NCBI GenBank assembly: GCA_964458265.1
Contig: CAYWIF010000019.1
Location: forward strand, 1 to 62,770
Reading direction: 5' to 3'
Source: JAGVSR01 sp964458265
Lineage (GTDB): Bacteria; Pseudomonadota; Alphaproteobacteria; Rhizobiales; Hyphomicrobiaceae
DNA: 62,770 bases
Part shown: positions 47,200 through 55,780 of the stretch, in pieces
Position numbering within the stretch: position 1 is the stretch's first letter
How the letters are laid out: the number at the start of each line of letters is the position of its first letter
Made by a program: the position numbers and the translations under genes
The notes under the pieces: model-generated
Seen by the model: only the letters and a program-made list of their open reading frames with translations
What the model was told of the DNA's origin: nothing
Databases searched by the model: none

Positions 47200-47649
47200 A
47201 TGATGATGGACGAAGATATCAAGAGCGAAACTCCCGAGGCAGCGGCCGGCGAAGGCGTCGCCGACGCGGTTGCGCCATCGCGCGCGCCGGGTGTCGCTGA
47301 AGGCGGAACAGCGGTCGAGGGCTCCGCGCTCTCGCAGGAAGAGCTCGACGAATTGACGCCCGAGATCGTGAAGGCGCTGAAGTCGGTCTATGATCCAGAA
47401 ATTCCCGCAGATATTTTCGAACTCGGGTTGATCTACAATATTGATATTGCCGACAGCCGCGAAGTTTCCATCCTCATGACTCTGACGGCGCCGGGATGTC
47501 CGGTGGCGGGGGAAATGCCGATCTGGGTGGAGAACGCCGTATCTGCGGTGCCGGGTGTCAGCGGCTGCAAAGCGACGATTACGTTCGATCCGCCGTGGGA
47601 CCAGAGCCGCATGTCGGACGAGGCGCGGTTGGCGCTCAATATGTTCTGA
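47200..47649 (+). CDS. sufT: SufT-like DUF59/MIP18 protein
   Basis: A 149-residue protein with a disordered acidic N-terminus (1-55) and a DUF59 domain: VYDPEIPADIFELGLIYN (65-82), then MTLTAPGCPVAGEMP with the conserved Cys. DUF59 proteins (SufT, MIP18/CIA2) help deliver Fe-S clusters to target proteins. The start is one of three tandem ATGs (47200, 47203, 47206); a GTG at 47188 overlaps the sufS stop. It is the last gene of the contiguous suf block. Confidence 0.9.
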   Translation: MMMDEDIKSETPEAAAGEGVADAVAPSRAPGVAEGGTAVEGSALSQEELDELTPEIVKALKSVYDPEIPADIFELGLIYNIDIADSREVSILMTLTAPGCPVAGEMPIWVENAVSAVPGVSGCKATITFDPPWDQSRMSDEARLALNMF

Positions 47650-47857
47650 GCCCCGGCTTTTTCGGGCGCGCGGGCTGTCCTACATTGAATGGGCGTCAGG
47701 GACTCGAATTTCACACTCCCTTGCCGGCGTCACTCGCTGTAAGGGAACCAGCCGAATATGCCGAATAAGGCTGCCGGGTTCCTGACGCATCGCGCGCCTC
47801 ATGGATCGGATGGGCTTCCGGTTGCGTAGGAACGGTCATGTGCGCAGGAGGTTCGCC

Positions 47858-48265
47858 TTGGCCGACGACACCAGGAAATTGACCGTCTATTACGATGGTT
47901 CTTGCCCACTTTGCCGGGCGGAGATTGGTCATTATCGACGCCAAAGCGGCTCGGAAGCGATGGATTTTCTCGACATTGCCGATGCGACCGCGCAGTTGGG
48001 GCCTGATCTCGACCGCGCAACCGCGATGAAGCGGTTTCATGTGCGTGAGTCCGACGGGCGGCTCTACTCGGGCGCGCAGGCCTTCACGCGTATTTGGACC
48101 CGTTTGCCGGCGTGGCGATGGGCGGCGCAGGTTGCGCGCGTGCCGGGCGGGATTGCATTTCTCGACCTCCTGTATCGCGGGTTCTTGCCGATCCGGCCCG
48201 CACTTTCGCGGACGGCGTGCCGCATTCAAAGGTGGCGGCAGCGCCGTTCGGCGGCTACCGGCTGA
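47858..48265 (+). CDS. DCC-family thiol-disulfide oxidoreductase-like protein (DUF393)
   Basis: A 135-residue DUF393 protein. The hallmark Asp-Cys-Cys pattern is present in YYDGSCPLCRAE near the N-terminus, giving a CxxC. The rest is helical with LYSGAQAFTRIWTRLP typical of the family. A redox role is proposed for the family but not proven. A TTG at 47858 has AGGAGG at a perfect spacing of 6 and gives the family N-terminus; an ATG at 47801 has no site. It lies between sufT and sufA, and its last 11 bases overlap the convergent permease gene. Confidence 0.85.
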   Translation: MADDTRKLTVYYDGSCPLCRAEIGHYRRQSGSEAMDFLDIADATAQLGPDLDRATAMKRFHVRESDGRLYSGAQAFTRIWTRLPAWRWAAQVARVPGGIAFLDLLYRGFLPIRPALSRTACRIQRWRQRRSAATG

Positions 48266-49460
48266 ACACACCGGCCGGGTCGATGCGTGTGACCTTAAAG
48301 ATCGCAGATATTGCCGCGAAAACGCACATGCCGAGCGTCAGTAGAAAGAGGCCGATGGCCAATCGCGGCGTCATGACGATGTTGAGCGTGGAATTCTTGG
48401 TGGCGTTGATGAGCAACATCGTCAGCGTGAAGCCGACAATGTAGCCGATGATCGCCGAGAGCACGGCCTGGATGAGAATGACGGCGTGGATGTAGCTTGC
48501 CGAGGCGCCTAGCGCGCGCAGGGTGGCGAATTCGTTCAAGTGATCCTTGGTGGACGAGTAGAGCGTCTGCGCCACGATCACGACGCCGACGATGACGCCG
48601 AGAGCAGCGCCGGCAATGAGGGCGGCACCGGCGGCGGTGTTGAACATCCAGTAGTTGAGCGAGCGATCGCGGAATTCGGTGTGGGTCAGGACTTCATTGT
48701 CGGGCATCCGCTCGATGAGCGCCTGGCGGACCTCTTCGACGTCGGCATCGGGGGAAATTTTGACGAGTTGGTAGGTCGCTTGCTCGGGAGCAGCGTTGAC
48801 GAGTTTGCGGGCGGTTTCGAGGCTGGTAAAACCGTAGGGCAGCGTCGTGAACGAGCGGATGGCGCCCGTCAGCGCCGTCACCTGGACGCGCTGGAGGTTT
48901 ACCTCGGCGAAGGCGCCGATGCCGTCGATGCCCAGATCCTTCAAGTACGACTTGTCGACGGCGAGCGAGTTGGGGGTCTTTAATTCGGCAGCGCTGCCCT
49001 CGATGATGTTCCACGGTTCGACGCCGCCGCGCAACGTGTCGAGACCAACCAGAATGAATGCCTTCTTGCCGCCGCCGGGTTTGCGCCAACTGGCGAAGTT
49101 GACGATCATTTCCTGGACATTCTCGACGCCGGGCGTCGACAGGATGTTGTATTTCTCGCGGCCGGTGAGGAGCGAGGGGTCGTCGAAGGACTTCGTGCCG
49201 AAGGGGACGACCCAGAGATCGGCCGGGGTCTTGTCGATGACGGTGGCGATTTTCTGTTCCGAGCCGATGTAGAGACCGCACTGCACGGCGACGAGGATCA
49301 GCGAGAACACGATGCCGACAAGGGTGACGACGAGGCTCAACCGGTCGTGGAACAAATTCCGGTAGGCGAGCTTCGGCGCCATCTTGATCGTCTTGGGCGA
49401 GAGTTCACCGACGGCGGGGCCGGAGAGGGTGGGATTGGAGGTGGTGCCTGCGCCAGCCAT
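48255..49460 (-). CDS. DevC-like ABC transporter permease (MacB/FtsX type)
   Basis: A 401-residue permease with one N-terminal helix (about 42-65), a periplasmic domain of about 200 residues and three C-terminal helices, the MacB/FtsX architecture. LAYRNLFHDRLSLVVTLVGIVFSL and the C-terminal HLNEFATLRALGAS (EFATLRALGA motif) match DevC of the DevBCA exporters. The matching adaptor (DevB) and ATPase (DevA) are not adjacent, so it is an orphan or works with a remote ATPase. It is antisense to the suf genes and convergent with the DCC gene. Confidence 0.87.
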   Translation of the reverse strand: MAGAGTTSNPTLSGPAVGELSPKTIKMAPKLAYRNLFHDRLSLVVTLVGIVFSLILVAVQCGLYIGSEQKIATVIDKTPADLWVVPFGTKSFDDPSLLTGREKYNILSTPGVENVQEMIVNFASWRKPGGGKKAFILVGLDTLRGGVEPWNIIEGSAAELKTPNSLAVDKSYLKDLGIDGIGAFAEVNLQRVQVTALTGAIRSFTTLPYGFTSLETARKLVNAAPEQATYQLVKISPDADVEEVRQALIERMPDNEVLTHTEFRDRSLNYWMFNTAAGAALIAGAALGVIVGVVIVAQTLYSSTKDHLNEFATLRALGASASYIHAVILIQAVLSAIIGYIVGFTLTMLLINATKNSTLNIVMTPRLAIGLFLLTLGMCVFAAISAIFKVTRIDPAGVFSR

Positions 49461-49517
49461 GATGTTCTCGTCCGTTCTTCTACGGTGAAACCGACTCTGA
49501 GCAACTTAACCTGAACT

Positions 49518-50096
49518 TCAGTCGCAGGCGACCGTGACCGTCACGCCAACCGCGGGAATGAACTTGCGGCAGGTCGCCGGTCCGGCTTTTGCCGTGGTCT
49601 TGGGCGCCGTCTTGACTTCCTTCGCAGGCGCGATTGAAGCCGTTTCGGTTTCCACAACCTCCGTGGCGACGATGGTGTCCGTCGGCAGAACCGCCCGAAC
49701 CGTTTCGGCGCGGGGCAGGCTGTCATTGACGAGCGTGCGGCTGAGGAAGCCGCGGTCTTCCGATGCGTTCGCCGTGACGGGCGCCGTCTTGGGCTTTTCT
49801 TCCGTTACAGTATGGCGAACGGGTACGACATGGCGTGCGGTCTTCGGCTTGCGGCGCTCGGCGGCGGCAACGTGGGCCGGGGACGAGCGATTGGCCGTGT
49901 GTGTCTTGGGAGCAGCCTTGCGCGGCGCCGAATAGCCGCCGCCTCCGCCATAGCCGGGGGTCGGCGTGGCGACGAAGGTTCCAAGGGGGCCGCCGAAATT
50001 CATGCGTACGCCGCCGCCAGCGTGTGCCGGGGAAGCGATGGTGAAGGCCGTTGCTGCCAGGACGAGGGCGGCGAGGGGCTTTGTGCGGCGGATCAT
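49518..50096 (-). CDS. Hypothetical secreted protein
   Basis: A 192-residue protein with a clean signal peptide (AALVLAATAFTIASPAHA, cleavage near residue 26). The mature part starts with a Gly-rich stretch (GYGGGGGYSAP). A long Lys/Thr/Ala-rich disordered middle follows, and it ends in a short strand with two Cys (TCRKFIPAVGVTVTVACD). I know no family for it. It precedes the orphan permease on the same strand by 57 bases and could be in its operon. Confidence 0.65.
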   Translation of the reverse strand: MIRRTKPLAALVLAATAFTIASPAHAGGGVRMNFGGPLGTFVATPTPGYGGGGGYSAPRKAAPKTHTANRSSPAHVAAAERRKPKTARHVVPVRHTVTEEKPKTAPVTANASEDRGFLSRTLVNDSLPRAETVRAVLPTDTIVATEVVETETASIAPAKEVKTAPKTTAKAGPATCRKFIPAVGVTVTVACD

Positions 50097-50308
50097 GGCG
50101 GGCTCCTGTCGAGCGGGATGTCTGTTCTGGGGACAGAATGCGCCGCGCGGGGCGCAACCGCTGTTCCGGCTGGAACACGCCGGCCGCGGCGGCGATCGTT
50201 TGGCACAACCCTTTCACTTATTTTGAGTTTTCATGTCCTCGCAATTGCAGCGAACGTTGCTATATTGATGGATGAACGCTCAAGGCCTTGAACCTGGACC
50301 GGTAACCG

Positions 50309-50710
50309 ATGACCGAACTCGCCCCACCTCCCGCGCGCCGTGCGCGTCCGCAGGTTATGACTCTGACGACGGCGGCGGCCGACCGCATCCGCGCGCTCAT
50401 GGCCAGCAAGGGCGCCGGCGTTGCGGGGTTGAAGATCGGTGTAAAGAAGGGTGGCTGCGCGGGCATGGAATACACGATGACCTGGGCGCAGGAGGTTGGC
50501 CGCCTGGACGAGGTGATCGAGGTCGACGGGGCGCGGGTGATCGTCGATCCGGCGGCGATCCTTTATCTCATCGGGACGGAGATGGACTTCAAGGCCGACA
50601 AGCTTGCGAGCCAGTTCGTGTTCAACAACCCGAACCAGAAGAGCGCGTGCGGCTGCGGTGAAAGCGTGCAACTGGAGCCGGCGACGGGCGCCGATGCCGC
50701 GCGAGGGTGA
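50309..50710 (+). CDS. sufA: Fe-S cluster carrier SufA (HesB/IscA family)
   Basis: A 133-residue A-type carrier protein that passes clusters to apoproteins. The three conserved cysteines are in KKGGCAGMEY and near the C-terminus as SACGCGES. The first 16 residues (Pro/Arg-rich) are an extension. It is separated from sufT by about 2.7 kb containing one sense and two antisense genes, so it probably uses its own promoter; TATATT at 50261-50266 is a possible -10. The downstream convergent frame begins one base after its stop. Confidence 0.93.
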   Translation: MTELAPPPARRARPQVMTLTTAAADRIRALMASKGAGVAGLKIGVKKGGCAGMEYTMTWAQEVGRLDEVIEVDGARVIVDPAAILYLIGTEMDFKADKLASQFVFNNPNQKSACGCGESVQLEPATGADAARG

Positions 50711-51013
50711 TCAGCCGTCGTTGGCGGCGGTTTCGCGCGCGGTGGCCATCAGATATGCGATCGCAGCGGTCCAGAATTCGGCTTCGGCCTGAGCGCGCGC
50801 GCGTTCGGCTGTGAAGGCTTCAATCCAATTTGCTTGCAGTGACGGCACGCCGTCGGCGATCGCGGCAAGATCCGCGGGCGATTTGGAGAGTACGATGCGC
50901 GCAAGGTGGGCCAATTCGGCGGCCTCCGATCCGGGCAAGGCCACGGGCGGGGCCTTTGCTGGGATTGGCGTCGTGACAGGCGCGGCACTGGACAGCGGAT
51001 ATTTTGCCAACAT
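50711..51013 (-). CDS. Hypothetical helical protein
   Basis: A 100-residue, Ala-rich, mostly helical frame (LAHLARIVLSKSPADLAAI and AERARAQAEAEFWTAAIAYL). There is no ribosome binding site at ATG 51013. The frame stays open upstream to a stop at 51086-51088 and there encodes Cys-Asp-Arg-Cys immediately before the ATG, but no standard start codon lies in that stretch. The real N-terminus may be lost by a frameshift. The next frame encodes a CxxCH in the same place, which I regard as coincidence. Confidence 0.45.
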   Translation of the reverse strand: MLAKYPLSSAAPVTTPIPAKAPPVALPGSEAAELAHLARIVLSKSPADLAAIADGVPSLQANWIEAFTAERARAQAEAEFWTAAIAYLMATARETAANDG

Positions 51014-51222
51014 GATCGTACACCGGTCGCAATCGGACGGGGGCGAGGGGCCCTCTACACCGAAGATCGTCTGCTCAGGTGGACATTAGCGAAAGTTGAG
51101 GACAACGGCTGTGGCGCGGGGGACTTCTCCACAGGGTTGTCACAGGTAGAAATGAAAATCACTTTTTGTCTTTTTGAACGCGATTCCATAGCCACATCCG
51201 TTACGCCCCGGAGAGCTTGCCC

Positions 51223-51585
51223 ATGCCGCATGATGCAGCGCTGGCCGCGTTGATTGAAGAGCTGTTCGGCCCGCTCGGGGCCGTTGCCGTGCGCGGGATG
51301 TTTGGCGGTGCGGGGGTCTATTGCGATGGCGTGATGTTCGCGTTGATTGCCGGCGACACGATCTATCTGAAGGCCGATGCGCGATCCGCCAAGCGCTTCG
51401 ACGCCGAGGGGCTGGAGGCCTTCGTCTATCAAGGCAAACGCAAGCCCGTGGCGATGTCGTACCGGCGTATGCCCGAACGGCTTCTGGACGAGCCCGACGA
51501 GGCCCTCGCGTGGGGTCGCGAAGCGCTGAGCGCAGCGCAGGCGGCAGCAAGCGCGCGAACAAAAAAGCCGCGCGGCAAGGGCTGA
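51223..51585 (+). CDS. TfoX N-terminal domain protein
   Basis: A 120-residue protein with only the N-terminal domain of TfoX/Sxy: RGMFGGAGVYCDGVMFALIAGDTIYLKAD carries the family glycines (key part GMFGGAGVY), with MSYRRMPERLLDEPDEALAWGREAL after it. Full TfoX activates competence genes in gammaproteobacteria; stand-alone domains like this are common in alphaproteobacteria and are of unknown role. GGAGA precedes ATG 51223 by 8 bases. The coding end forms part of a terminator stem for the opposite strand. Confidence 0.85.
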   Translation: MPHDAALAALIEELFGPLGAVAVRGMFGGAGVYCDGVMFALIAGDTIYLKADARSAKRFDAEGLEAFVYQGKRKPVAMSYRRMPERLLDEPDEALAWGREALSAAQAAASARTKKPRGKG

Positions 51586-51600
51586 CCTGCCGCGCGGCTT
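51561..51600 (-). terminator. Terminator of the DEAD-box helicase gene
   Basis: A 13-bp perfect stem (51565-51577 with 51588-51600) with a 10-nt loop and six T on the minus strand. The outer arm lies in the last codons of the convergent TfoX-like gene. Confidence 0.85.
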
Positions 51601-51619
51601 CAATGAGACGGTGCCGCCG

Positions 51620-53302
51620 TTACTCGCTGGAGACTTTGACCGGCCGGGCTGGCTTTCTCAGAAACGCTGGAATGTTCTCCGCAAAGCCGCCGGCAGGGGC
51701 CGCAGCGGGCGGCCGGGAGGCAGGGCGCGGTGAAGGCGCTGGGCGGGGATCTGGTGCGTTGCGTTCTGCGGCCGGCGCCCGGGTTTCCTGACGGGGCTGT
51801 TCGCGACGCTCATCGCGGCGCTCTGGACGTTGGCGTTCAGGCCGCGACGGCGCGGGATGGGCCCGGTCATCGCGGCGGGACGACGGCGCCGCATCGATGC
51901 GTGGCTGCTCCGTTGCTTCGCGGGCAACCCGCTCAGGCCGTTCTTGACGCTCGGGCCGCTCGGCGTGAGGGGCATCGGTTGGCCGCTGACCGCGATCGCG
52001 ACCGCCACGGCGATCCTGATTTCGCCCTTCGCGACGCGGTTCACCGCTGCGACCTTCGCTCCGGCGTTCGCCACCGCGTGCAGCCGGTCTGCCACCGCGT
52101 CCATCGCTGCGCCCGGCTCCGCCACGTCCACGGCGGCGCTTGCCAGCGTCTTCGTAATCTTCGGCGGTTGGTTCATCGCCGACCCAGACCGGGGTGTCAC
52201 CGGTGATTTTCTCGATGTCCTTCAGAAGCTTCAAATCTTCATGCGTGACGATGGAGAAGGCGGCCCCTTCGCGGCCGGCACGGCCCGTGCGGCCGATGCG
52301 GTGGACGTAATCTTCCGAATGCCACGGGAGATCGAAGTTGAAGACGTGGCTGACCTCCGGAATATCCAGGCCGCGGGCGGCAACGTCGCTCGCCGCCAGC
52401 AGCGTGATCTCGCCGTTGCGGAACTTATCGAGCGTCTCCATGCGGCTGCGCTGATCCATGTCGCCGTGCAGTGCGCCGGCATTGAAGCCGTGCTTGACGA
52501 GCGACTTGTGCAGCACGGCCACATCCCGCTTGCGGTTGCAGAAGATGATGCCGTTCTGGATCGTCTGGCCGCGGATGAGGTTGCGGAGAAGATCGCGTTT
52601 GGCCCAATCCTCGCTCGCGGGACAGAAGCAATAGCGCTGGGTGATCGTCTTTGCCGTCGTCGCGGGCTTGGCGACTTCGATGCGGACTGGGTCCTTCAGG
52701 AACTGCTGCACGAGGCGGGTGATCTCGGGCGGCATGGTGGCGGAGAAGAACAGCGTCTGGCGGCGCGGCGGCAGCAATTTGCAGATCTTCTCGATGTCGG
52801 GGATGAAGCCCATGTCGAGCATGCGGTCGGCTTCGTCGATGACGAGGATTTCCACACCCATGAGCATGATGCGTCCCCGCCCGAAATGGTCGAGCAGGCG
52901 GCCGGGGGTGGCGATGAGAACATCGACGCCGCGGTCGAGCTTTTTGACCTGATCGTCCATCGAGACGCCGCCGATGAGGAGGGCGACATCGAGCTTGTGA
53001 TTGACGCCGTATTTCTCGAAGGCCTGCGCCACCTGGGCGGCGAGTTCGCGGGTCGGCGCCAGGATCAGCGAGCGCGGCATGCGGGCGCGCGCGCGGCCGG
53101 TTTCGAGCCGGGTGATCATCGGCAGGGTGAAAGCGGCGGTCTTGCCGGTGCCCGTCTGGGCGATGCCGAGGACGTCCTTGCCGGTCAAGGCGACGGGGAT
53201 GGCCTGCGATTGGATGGGCGTGGCGGTCGTGTAGCCGGCAGCCTCGACGGCGGCCAGAACCTTGGGGCTGAGCCCGAGCTCAGCGAAGGGTAACGTTTCC
53301 AA
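51620..53302 (-). CDS. DEAD-box RNA helicase, RhlE type
   Basis: A 560-residue ATP-dependent RNA helicase. All motifs are present: the Q motif with FAELGLSP/TPIQSQAIP, Walker A AQTGTGKT (48-55), PTRELAAQ, TPGR, DEAD (156-159), SATMP, FCNRKRDV, ARGLDIPEV and HRIGRTGRAGR. After about residue 385 there is a 175-residue tail extremely rich in Arg, Gly, Pro and Glu that should be disordered and bind RNA. Such proteins act in ribosome assembly, RNA decay or cold adaptation. It stands alone with a strong terminator. Confidence 0.94.
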   Translation of the reverse strand: METLPFAELGLSPKVLAAVEAAGYTTATPIQSQAIPVALTGKDVLGIAQTGTGKTAAFTLPMITRLETGRARARMPRSLILAPTRELAAQVAQAFEKYGVNHKLDVALLIGGVSMDDQVKKLDRGVDVLIATPGRLLDHFGRGRIMLMGVEILVIDEADRMLDMGFIPDIEKICKLLPPRRQTLFFSATMPPEITRLVQQFLKDPVRIEVAKPATTAKTITQRYCFCPASEDWAKRDLLRNLIRGQTIQNGIIFCNRKRDVAVLHKSLVKHGFNAGALHGDMDQRSRMETLDKFRNGEITLLAASDVAARGLDIPEVSHVFNFDLPWHSEDYVHRIGRTGRAGREGAAFSIVTHEDLKLLKDIEKITGDTPVWVGDEPTAEDYEDAGKRRRGRGGAGRSDGRGGRPAARGGERRSEGRSGEPRREGRNQDRRGGRDRGQRPTDAPHAERPERQERPERVAREATEQPRIDAAPSSRRDDRAHPAPSRPERQRPERRDERREQPRQETRAPAAERNAPDPRPAPSPRPASRPPAAAPAGGFAENIPAFLRKPARPVKVSSE

Positions 53303-53600
53303 AAAAGTCTCACTCCGGATGCGTCATTGATCCACGCGTGCGTTACCTCGCGCCACATCAGGTGGAACGAGTGCTCGCGGTCGAACGAGGCGCAGGGGGA
53401 GTTGGTGCCAGTAAAGAGGCTAAAAGCCGGGCAACGAAAATGCTCGAAATGGATCAATGAATCGATCCCCTGCGCTCGAGCGTGATGCTTGCTGACACAA
53501 GGCCGGGGGGAAAGCAAGGGGCAGGGGCCGACGGGCGGGTGGTGGATCGTCGCTCATGGCCCTTGCGTGGCCGGAAGGACGCGGGGGAGGGTTAAGACGG

Positions 53601-55610
53601 TCAAATATCCAAATCCTTGGCGAAGGCGGCGCGGTCCTGGATGAAACGGAAGCGGGCTTCGGGTTTGGAGCCCATGAGAGCGTTGACCGTGTCGCCAAGG
53701 GTCGCCTTGTCCGCTTCGGTGACTTCGACCTTCAGCATGAGGCGCCGGCGGGGGTCCATGGTCGTCGATTTCAGATCCTTGAAATCCATTTCGCCGAGGC
53801 CTTTGAAGCGGGTCACTTCCGGCTTCCGGCCTTTGAACTGGGTGGCGATGATGGTGTCGCGCTCTTGCTCGGTGCGGGCGTAGGCGACATCGGCCTTGTG
53901 GGCGATCTTGTAGAGCGGCGGCACGGCGAGGAAGAGGTGGCCGTTCTCGATCAGCTCGGGCATCTCCTGGTAGAAGAACGTGATGAGCAGCGAGGCGATG
54001 TGGGCGCCGTCCACGTCGGCGTCGGTCATGATGATGACGCGCTCGTAGCGCAGGTCTTCGTCGCGATATTTCGAGCCCGTGCCCACGCCGAGCGCCTGGA
54101 TCAAGTCGGACAGGAGCTGGTTCGCCGACATCTTGGCGGACGAGGCATTGGCGACGTTGAGGATCTTGCCGCGCAGCGGAAGGATCGCCTGGGTTTCGCG
54201 ATCGCGTGCGCTTTTTGCCGAACCGCCGGCACTGTCGCCTTCGACGATGAAGATTTCCGTGCCGGCCGCCTGCTGGATGGAGCAATCGGCAAGTTTGCCG
54301 GGAAGGCGAAGCTTGCGCGTGGCGGATTGGCGCGAGACTTCCTTTTCGCGCTTTCTCTTGAGGCGTTCGTCGGCCTGCTCGACGGCCCATTCGAGCAGTT
54401 TCGTTGCCTGCTGCGGGCTGTCGGTCAGCCAGTGGTCGAAGGCATCCTTGACGGCGTTTTCGACGATGCGGCCAGCTTCGACGGTGGCGAGCTTGTCTTT
54501 GGTCTGGCCCTGAAATTCGGGTTCGCGGATGAAGATGGAGAGCATGGCGGCCGCCGTGCCCATCACGTCGTCGGCGGTGATCTGTTGGGCTTTCTTGCTA
54601 CCGATGCGCTCGCCGAATTCGCGCAGCGATTTGGAGAGCGCCGAGCGGAAGCCGTTTTCGTGCGTGCCGCCTTCGCCGGTGGGGATCGTGTTGCAATAGG
54701 ACCGGCAGAAGCCGTCCTCGTCCGATACCCAGGCGACGGCCCATTCGACGGAACCGTGCTTGCCGTCCTTTTCGACATTGCCGGAGAAGATTTCCTTGGT
54801 GACGAGCGTCTGGCCGGTGATTTCGGAGGCGAGATAATCCTTCAGTCCGCCGGGGAAGTGGAAGACGGCTTCAGTGGGCGTGTCGTCCTTGATGAGGGAG
54901 GGATCGCAGCTCCAGCGGATCTCGACGCCGCCGAAGAGGTAGGCCTTCGACCGGGCCATTTTGAGAAGGCGCGCGGGTTTGAACTGGGCGCCCTTGCCGA
55001 AAATCGCGTCATCGGGACGGAAACGGACTTTGGTGCCACGGCGGTTGTGGATCGCGCCAAGCTTCTCAAGCTTCGTGACCGGTTGGCCGCGCGAGAACAC
55101 CATACGATAGAGCTGCTGGCCGCGCGCGACTTCAACTTCGCATGTTTCCGACAGCGCATTGACGACCGAGACGCCGACACCGTGCAAGCCGCCCGAAGTC
55201 GCGTAGGCTTTGCCGTCGAACTTGCCGCCTGCGTGAAGCGTGCACATGATGACTTCGAGGGCGCTTTTCTTGGGATACTTCGGATGCGGGTCCACGGGAA
55301 TGCCGCGGCCATTGTCCGTCACGCTGAGAAAACCTTCGGCATCGAGGCGCACGTCGATGAAGGTCGCGTAGCCGGCGACGGCTTCGTCCATGGCGTTGTC
55401 GATGACTTCGGCGAACAGATGATGCAAAGCCTTCTCATCGGTGCCGCCGATGTACATGCCCGGTCGGCGGCGGACGGGTTCGAGGCCTTCGAGGACCTCG
55501 ATGTCGGCAGCCGTGTAGTTGTCGGAAGCGTCCCCCGATTTGCGGCGGGCGGCTTTGTCGTTCATTGCGGTTTCCAATGCGGCGAACAGGTCGCGTTGCG
55601 ATTGGGCCAT
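53601..55610 (-). CDS. parE: DNA topoisomerase IV subunit B
   Basis: A 669-residue type IIA topoisomerase subunit that, with ParC, unlinks replicated chromosomes. The GHKL ATPase shows RRPGMYIGGTDEKALHHL (the ParE form of this motif), EVIDNAMDEA and GGLHGVG. The TOPRIM domain has VEGDSAGGSA and DADVDGAHI (Ala where GyrB has Ser), which separates it from GyrB, as does the short length. The ATG at 55610 follows GAGGA by 10 bases; the frame remains open further upstream without homology. The 298 bases between this gene and the helicase contain no gene I can support. Confidence 0.95.
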   Translation of the reverse strand: MAQSQRDLFAALETAMNDKAARRKSGDASDNYTAADIEVLEGLEPVRRRPGMYIGGTDEKALHHLFAEVIDNAMDEAVAGYATFIDVRLDAEGFLSVTDNGRGIPVDPHPKYPKKSALEVIMCTLHAGGKFDGKAYATSGGLHGVGVSVVNALSETCEVEVARGQQLYRMVFSRGQPVTKLEKLGAIHNRRGTKVRFRPDDAIFGKGAQFKPARLLKMARSKAYLFGGVEIRWSCDPSLIKDDTPTEAVFHFPGGLKDYLASEITGQTLVTKEIFSGNVEKDGKHGSVEWAVAWVSDEDGFCRSYCNTIPTGEGGTHENGFRSALSKSLREFGERIGSKKAQQITADDVMGTAAAMLSIFIREPEFQGQTKDKLATVEAGRIVENAVKDAFDHWLTDSPQQATKLLEWAVEQADERLKRKREKEVSRQSATRKLRLPGKLADCSIQQAAGTEIFIVEGDSAGGSAKSARDRETQAILPLRGKILNVANASSAKMSANQLLSDLIQALGVGTGSKYRDEDLRYERVIIMTDADVDGAHIASLLITFFYQEMPELIENGHLFLAVPPLYKIAHKADVAYARTEQERDTIIATQFKGRKPEVTRFKGLGEMDFKDLKSTTMDPRRRLMLKVEVTEADKATLGDTVNALMGSKPEARFRFIQDRAAFAKDLDI

Positions 55611-55780
55611 GCGCGTTTTTCCTCGAGTCGAGGTCCGGCCCGGCGTTGGCAAGCGGTACGAAGGGCGCGCGAGCCCGAATCTGGTGGTGACGTTCAGGCT
55701 GAGGTCGCACGGATGGGGTTGCCGATCAAGCGGCGCCGGCGACACACCGGGTGGGTGTGGCCGTGTCTGGCACAAGGATA

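Noticed and set aside
50820..51032. Minus-strand frame with a CxxCH haem-binding pattern (CRACH)
   Set aside because: There is no signal peptide, and the rest is Arg-rich with no cytochrome features. The overlapping frame has better protein-like character.
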